The translations under genes and the position numbers were made by a program. Below, piece after piece: positions 12,222-14,538 of a stretch of DNA of 14,538 nucleotides; the first letter of the stretch is position 1, and each line of letters opens with the position of its first letter. The notes under the pieces are model-generated. The model searched no databases, was not told where the DNA came from, and saw nothing but the letters and a program-made list of their open reading frames with translations. This DNA comes from Candidatus Thorarchaeota archaeon (GTDB lineage Archaea; Asgardarchaeota; Thorarchaeia; Thorarchaeales; Thorarchaeaceae): the NCBI GenBank assembly GCA_020355105.1, contig CP070658.1:1993352-2007889 (forward strand), read 5' to 3'.

Positions 12222-14101
12222 TTTCGGCTCCTCCTGATTGCCCTCTGTGGACAGACAGAAATGCAGGCACCACATCTTGTGCAGACGTGTTCGAGGGTCA
12301 CAGGTCTTTCCAACTTACTGTCCCAGGCCAAGCCCATACTGTTGAACTCACTGACACAGATTCTGCATTCTTCTCCGAGACACGCTTCAGGATCGATTAC
12401 GATCTTCGGAAGGTCATCGTAGATCCAACCCGATTTCTGTTCTTCGAGTCTGCAAATACTTTCAAGGATGATGACACTTAGTCCTGGTTTCTGTACTGCA
12501 TCTTCTATTTGGGAAACTGTCGAAGGAATCTTCACTGCGTCGCCAACTAGGACTGTGTCGGGTTCAATAGCTCGGACTATTCTCTCTATGCTTACTCTCT
12601 CAAGGCCTGAATCCTGATCTGCCGATCCAGGATGCTTCTGGAAACCTGTCATCGCTGTCGTGGAGTTGTCTAGGATTAGAAAAGTCAAGTCTGCCTTCTT
12701 GTGTTTGGCATTCACAAGTGCTGGGACACATGCATGGAGGAACGTGGAATCACCCGCGACGGCTATTACCTTCGAGTCCAAACCGAACCTCTCAAGCTGC
12801 CCAAGGCCGTTGGCGACGCCGATACCGGAACCCATCGCGTGCATGGTGTGCATAGACTCGTTGTAGAAGACCCCAAGGGAATAGCATCCTATGTCTCCAG
12901 CAACAATCAGATTTCCTCCAAGGCGCTCTCTCACTTTCTGAATCGCCCAGTAGACGTTCCTGTGAGTACACCCAGCACAGAAGGTCAATGCCCTTGGTAC
13001 TAGCAGCTGCCTTGCTTTCTCAACTTTCGATTCATAGTCTTCATCCAATGTCCGGGGTTGAATCCCCAGGACGTTTCTTAGGGCTGCTACTGTCTTGTCA
13101 ACGTTCATCTCCCCGTAACTCGGGACAACCCCCGTTTGTTTCCCGTGAAGTCTTGAATCTCCCCCGAAGTTCTTAACGGTTGATAAAGCGCCAATCTCAA
13201 TCTCTAGGAATGGGTCTGTTTCTTCCACGAAAAGGACATCCCGTGCTTCACCTATGGTCCTGCCAACCAGCCCGGCAGGAATCGGAAAGGCCGTCACGAG
13301 TCCGAGTCTTCCGGAGTTCTGGACGTTGACAATTTCCAAGGCTTCATCGACGTACTTCTGGCAGATGCCTGAGGAGATGGTGAGCAGATCCGGTTCTTCA
13401 GGTCCTTGAAAGCGATTGAATGGGTTAGATTCGAACTCTTCAGCAATCTTGTCAATCTTCTCGAGTAGATCTCGATGTCGGAGATGGGGGTTGGGAATGT
13501 TGAACAGGTTCCCGGCAAGTTTGAGTGGTTTCTCCCATTTCCTGTCATTGATTTCTCCTAGTTCTACTAGGCCGCGAGAATGACTAAGCCTGGTAGTACT
13601 CCGCACAATGACAGGGATTTCATGTGTCTTGGAGATTTCAACAGCTAGTGGGACAATGTCTTTCGCCTCTTGGTAGCTGGAAGGCTCAAGAAGTGGAACA
13701 CTTGCAGCCTTTGCATAGAATCTTGAATCCTGTTCATTGCTTGACGAGTGCCCGCGTGGATCGTCACAGGCAATAATCACAAGGCCTCCGTGTCCCGAGC
13801 CCGAGAGATTGAGATTGAGTAAGAAGTCAGAAGCGACATTCAAGCCTAGTGACTTCATGGGGCAGATTGCCGGAAGACCAGCCCAGCTTGCCCCGGCCGC
13901 GGCCTCCAACGCCACTTTCTCATTGACGCTCCACTCAGAGTAGATTCCTCTGCTTTCTGCCTCCTTCATGATTGCAGTGGTAATCTCTGTAGATGGAGTA
14001 CCAGGATATGAATAACAGAAACGTATCCCCGCCTCAAAGGCGCCTCTGGCAAAGGCTTCGTTTCCACTCATCACGACCCTGCTAGATTCCTGTTCAACCA
14101 T
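12218..14101 (-). CDS. iorA: Indolepyruvate:ferredoxin oxidoreductase alpha subunit
   Basis: 627 residues from the ATG at 14101. The PYR domain has GNEAFARGAFEAG at 13-25, YPGTPSTE at 32-39 and E61 in VNEKVALEAAAG, the ThDP-activating position. The PP domain has CAGCTHRN (C375, C378) and the ThDP/Mg motif GDSTFLHA at 450-457 with DNSTTAMTGFQKHPG from 478, close to known IorA proteins. The C-terminus is a ferredoxin-like tail. C607, C610, C613 and C617 form a complete [4Fe-4S] motif, but the other motif shows only C574, C579 and C582, with NSM where a fourth cysteine followed by proline is expected. GTG codons upstream (for example 14122, with GGGAG before it) or the ATG at 14071 are alternative starts; I chose 14101 because it keeps the RVVMSGNEA strand. 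Confidence 0.94.
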   Translation of the reverse strand: MVEQESSRVVMSGNEAFARGAFEAGIRFCYSYPGTPSTEITTAIMKEAESRGIYSEWSVNEKVALEAAAGASWAGLPAICPMKSLGLNVASDFLLNLNLSGSGHGGLVIIACDDPRGHSSSNEQDSRFYAKAASVPLLEPSSYQEAKDIVPLAVEISKTHEIPVIVRSTTRLSHSRGLVELGEINDRKWEKPLKLAGNLFNIPNPHLRHRDLLEKIDKIAEEFESNPFNRFQGPEEPDLLTISSGICQKYVDEALEIVNVQNSGRLGLVTAFPIPAGLVGRTIGEARDVLFVEETDPFLEIEIGALSTVKNFGGDSRLHGKQTGVVPSYGEMNVDKTVAALRNVLGIQPRTLDEDYESKVEKARQLLVPRALTFCAGCTHRNVYWAIQKVRERLGGNLIVAGDIGCYSLGVFYNESMHTMHAMGSGIGVANGLGQLERFGLDSKVIAVAGDSTFLHACVPALVNAKHKKADLTFLILDNSTTAMTGFQKHPGSADQDSGLERVSIERIVRAIEPDTVLVGDAVKIPSTVSQIEDAVQKPGLSVIILESICRLEEQKSGWIYDDLPKIVIDPEACLGEECRICVSEFNSMGLAWDSKLERPVTLEHVCTRCGACISVCPQRAIRRSRK

Positions 14102-14179
14102 CTCCGCCAAGCTCAAGCGCACTATCCAAATCTCCCACACAAAACATTTCCGAATTCCGGTATGTAGTTTCTGTACGCT

Positions 14180-14197
14180 AAAGAAAGAAAGAAAAGG
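14180..14197 (+). repeat. Short AAAG tandem tract
   Basis: AAAGAAAGAAAGAAAAGG, about four copies of a 4-base unit, in the divergent spacer between iorA and the DHH gene. It is purine-rich and may only be low-complexity promoter DNA. It is long enough to allow slippage but too short to call a true microsatellite. Confidence 0.4.
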
Positions 14198-14225
14198 TCC
14201 GCACCGGTGACCATCAGGACGGACC

Positions 14226-14538
14226 ATGTGCAATGATAGCAGCGTGAAGACCAAGAAGCTGAAATCTCTTCTCTCGATTTCTCACGACAAAGACGTAGAT
14301 GGACTGAACTCGGCTGCAATCGTCTGGCGATACGCGAAGTCAAAGAACATGGATTTCACCGTGATGCTCACAGACTATGGCTCGCTTGTACCAGTTTTCT
14401 CTAGGGTCGCCAAGCGCCGTGATACCCTAGTGATAGTCACTGACCTGAGCGTCGATGACAACCTACTTCCCGTCATCTCAGATGGTCTCTCTCGAGCAAC
14501 CTCTCAGGGATGCCGAGTCGTTTGGCTCGACCACCATC
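14226..14538 (+). CDS. DHH-family phosphoesterase, N-terminal part, cut by window edge
   Basis: I read 104 codons from the ATG at 14226 to the window end with no stop. Motif I is HDKDVDGLNSAA (20-31), with D23 and D25 at the metal-binding positions. D73 in VTDLS matches motif II. LDHH at 101-104 is motif III, the DHH signature. These bind the two manganese ions of this superfamily, which covers RecJ-type exonucleases, oligoribonucleases/nanoRNases and cyclic-dinucleotide phosphodiesterases. Without the C-terminal DHHA1 part I cannot choose; a cytoplasmic archaeal RecJ-like or nanoRNase-like protein is most likely. It is divergent from iorA, about 124 bases apart, with AGGACGG just before the ATG. 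Confidence 0.85.
   Translation, partial: MCNDSSVKTKKLKSLLSISHDKDVDGLNSAAIVWRYAKSKNMDFTVMLTDYGSLVPVFSRVAKRRDTLVIVTDLSVDDNLLPVISDGLSRATSQGCRVVWLDHH

Overview
This 14.5 kb window looks like chromosomal DNA of an archaeon, most likely an Asgard archaeon; a Thorarchaeota-like origin is my guess and not proven. The evidence is four-subunit pyruvate:ferredoxin oxidoreductase genes, an ADP-independent indolepyruvate:ferredoxin oxidoreductase pair, an Alba-like protein, a membrane-anchored beta-helix surface protein, and a eukaryote-type Ras/Rab-like small GTPase domain fused to a beta-propeller. Genes are dense. Many start codons have Shine-Dalgarno-like sequences, and within operons the genes overlap as ATGA, GTGA or TAATG. 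I saw no tRNA, rRNA, CRISPR array or insertion sequence, and no gene-free stretch longer than 300 bases.

Layout. Bases 1-1354 (minus) hold the first 451 codons of a ThDP-dependent acetolactate-synthase-like enzyme, cut off by the window edge. It lies 146 bases downstream of a tight minus-strand operon, porC-porD-porA-porB (4529-1501). Upstream of that operon come a secreted beta-helix/Ig-like protein (5855-4662) and a small Alba-like protein (6323-5949). On the plus strand are an ABC transporter substrate-binding protein (6449-7441) and its permease (7493-8323). The matching ATPase (9095-8295) faces the other way and overlaps the end of the permease gene. A divergent, palindrome-bearing promoter region separates the ATPase gene from a 768-residue plus-strand gene (9295-11601). 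That protein has a seven-bladed beta-propeller, an ear-like beta-sandwich, an acidic linker and a small GTPase domain. It converges, with a 5-base gap, on iorA-iorB (14101-11607, minus). Divergent from iorA, at the right edge, is the start of a DHH-family phosphoesterase.

How the genes fit together. Por interconverts pyruvate and acetyl-CoA with ferredoxin, Ior oxidises aryl-pyruvates from aromatic amino acids to aryl-acetyl-CoA with ferredoxin, and the ThDP enzyme at the left edge probably also acts on a 2-oxoacid. The window therefore carries a cluster of thiamine-diphosphate, ferredoxin-linked 2-oxoacid metabolism. The ABC transporter is of the nitrate/sulfonate/thiamine-precursor class. 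Its substrate cannot be read from sequence, though a thiamine precursor would fit the neighbours.

The most unusual item is the propeller-ear-GTPase fusion. Its propeller repeats are very regular (about 47 residues), the G1-G5 motifs are intact, it has no lipidation cysteine, and its predicted promoter has an 18-base perfect palindrome next to the TATA-like box.
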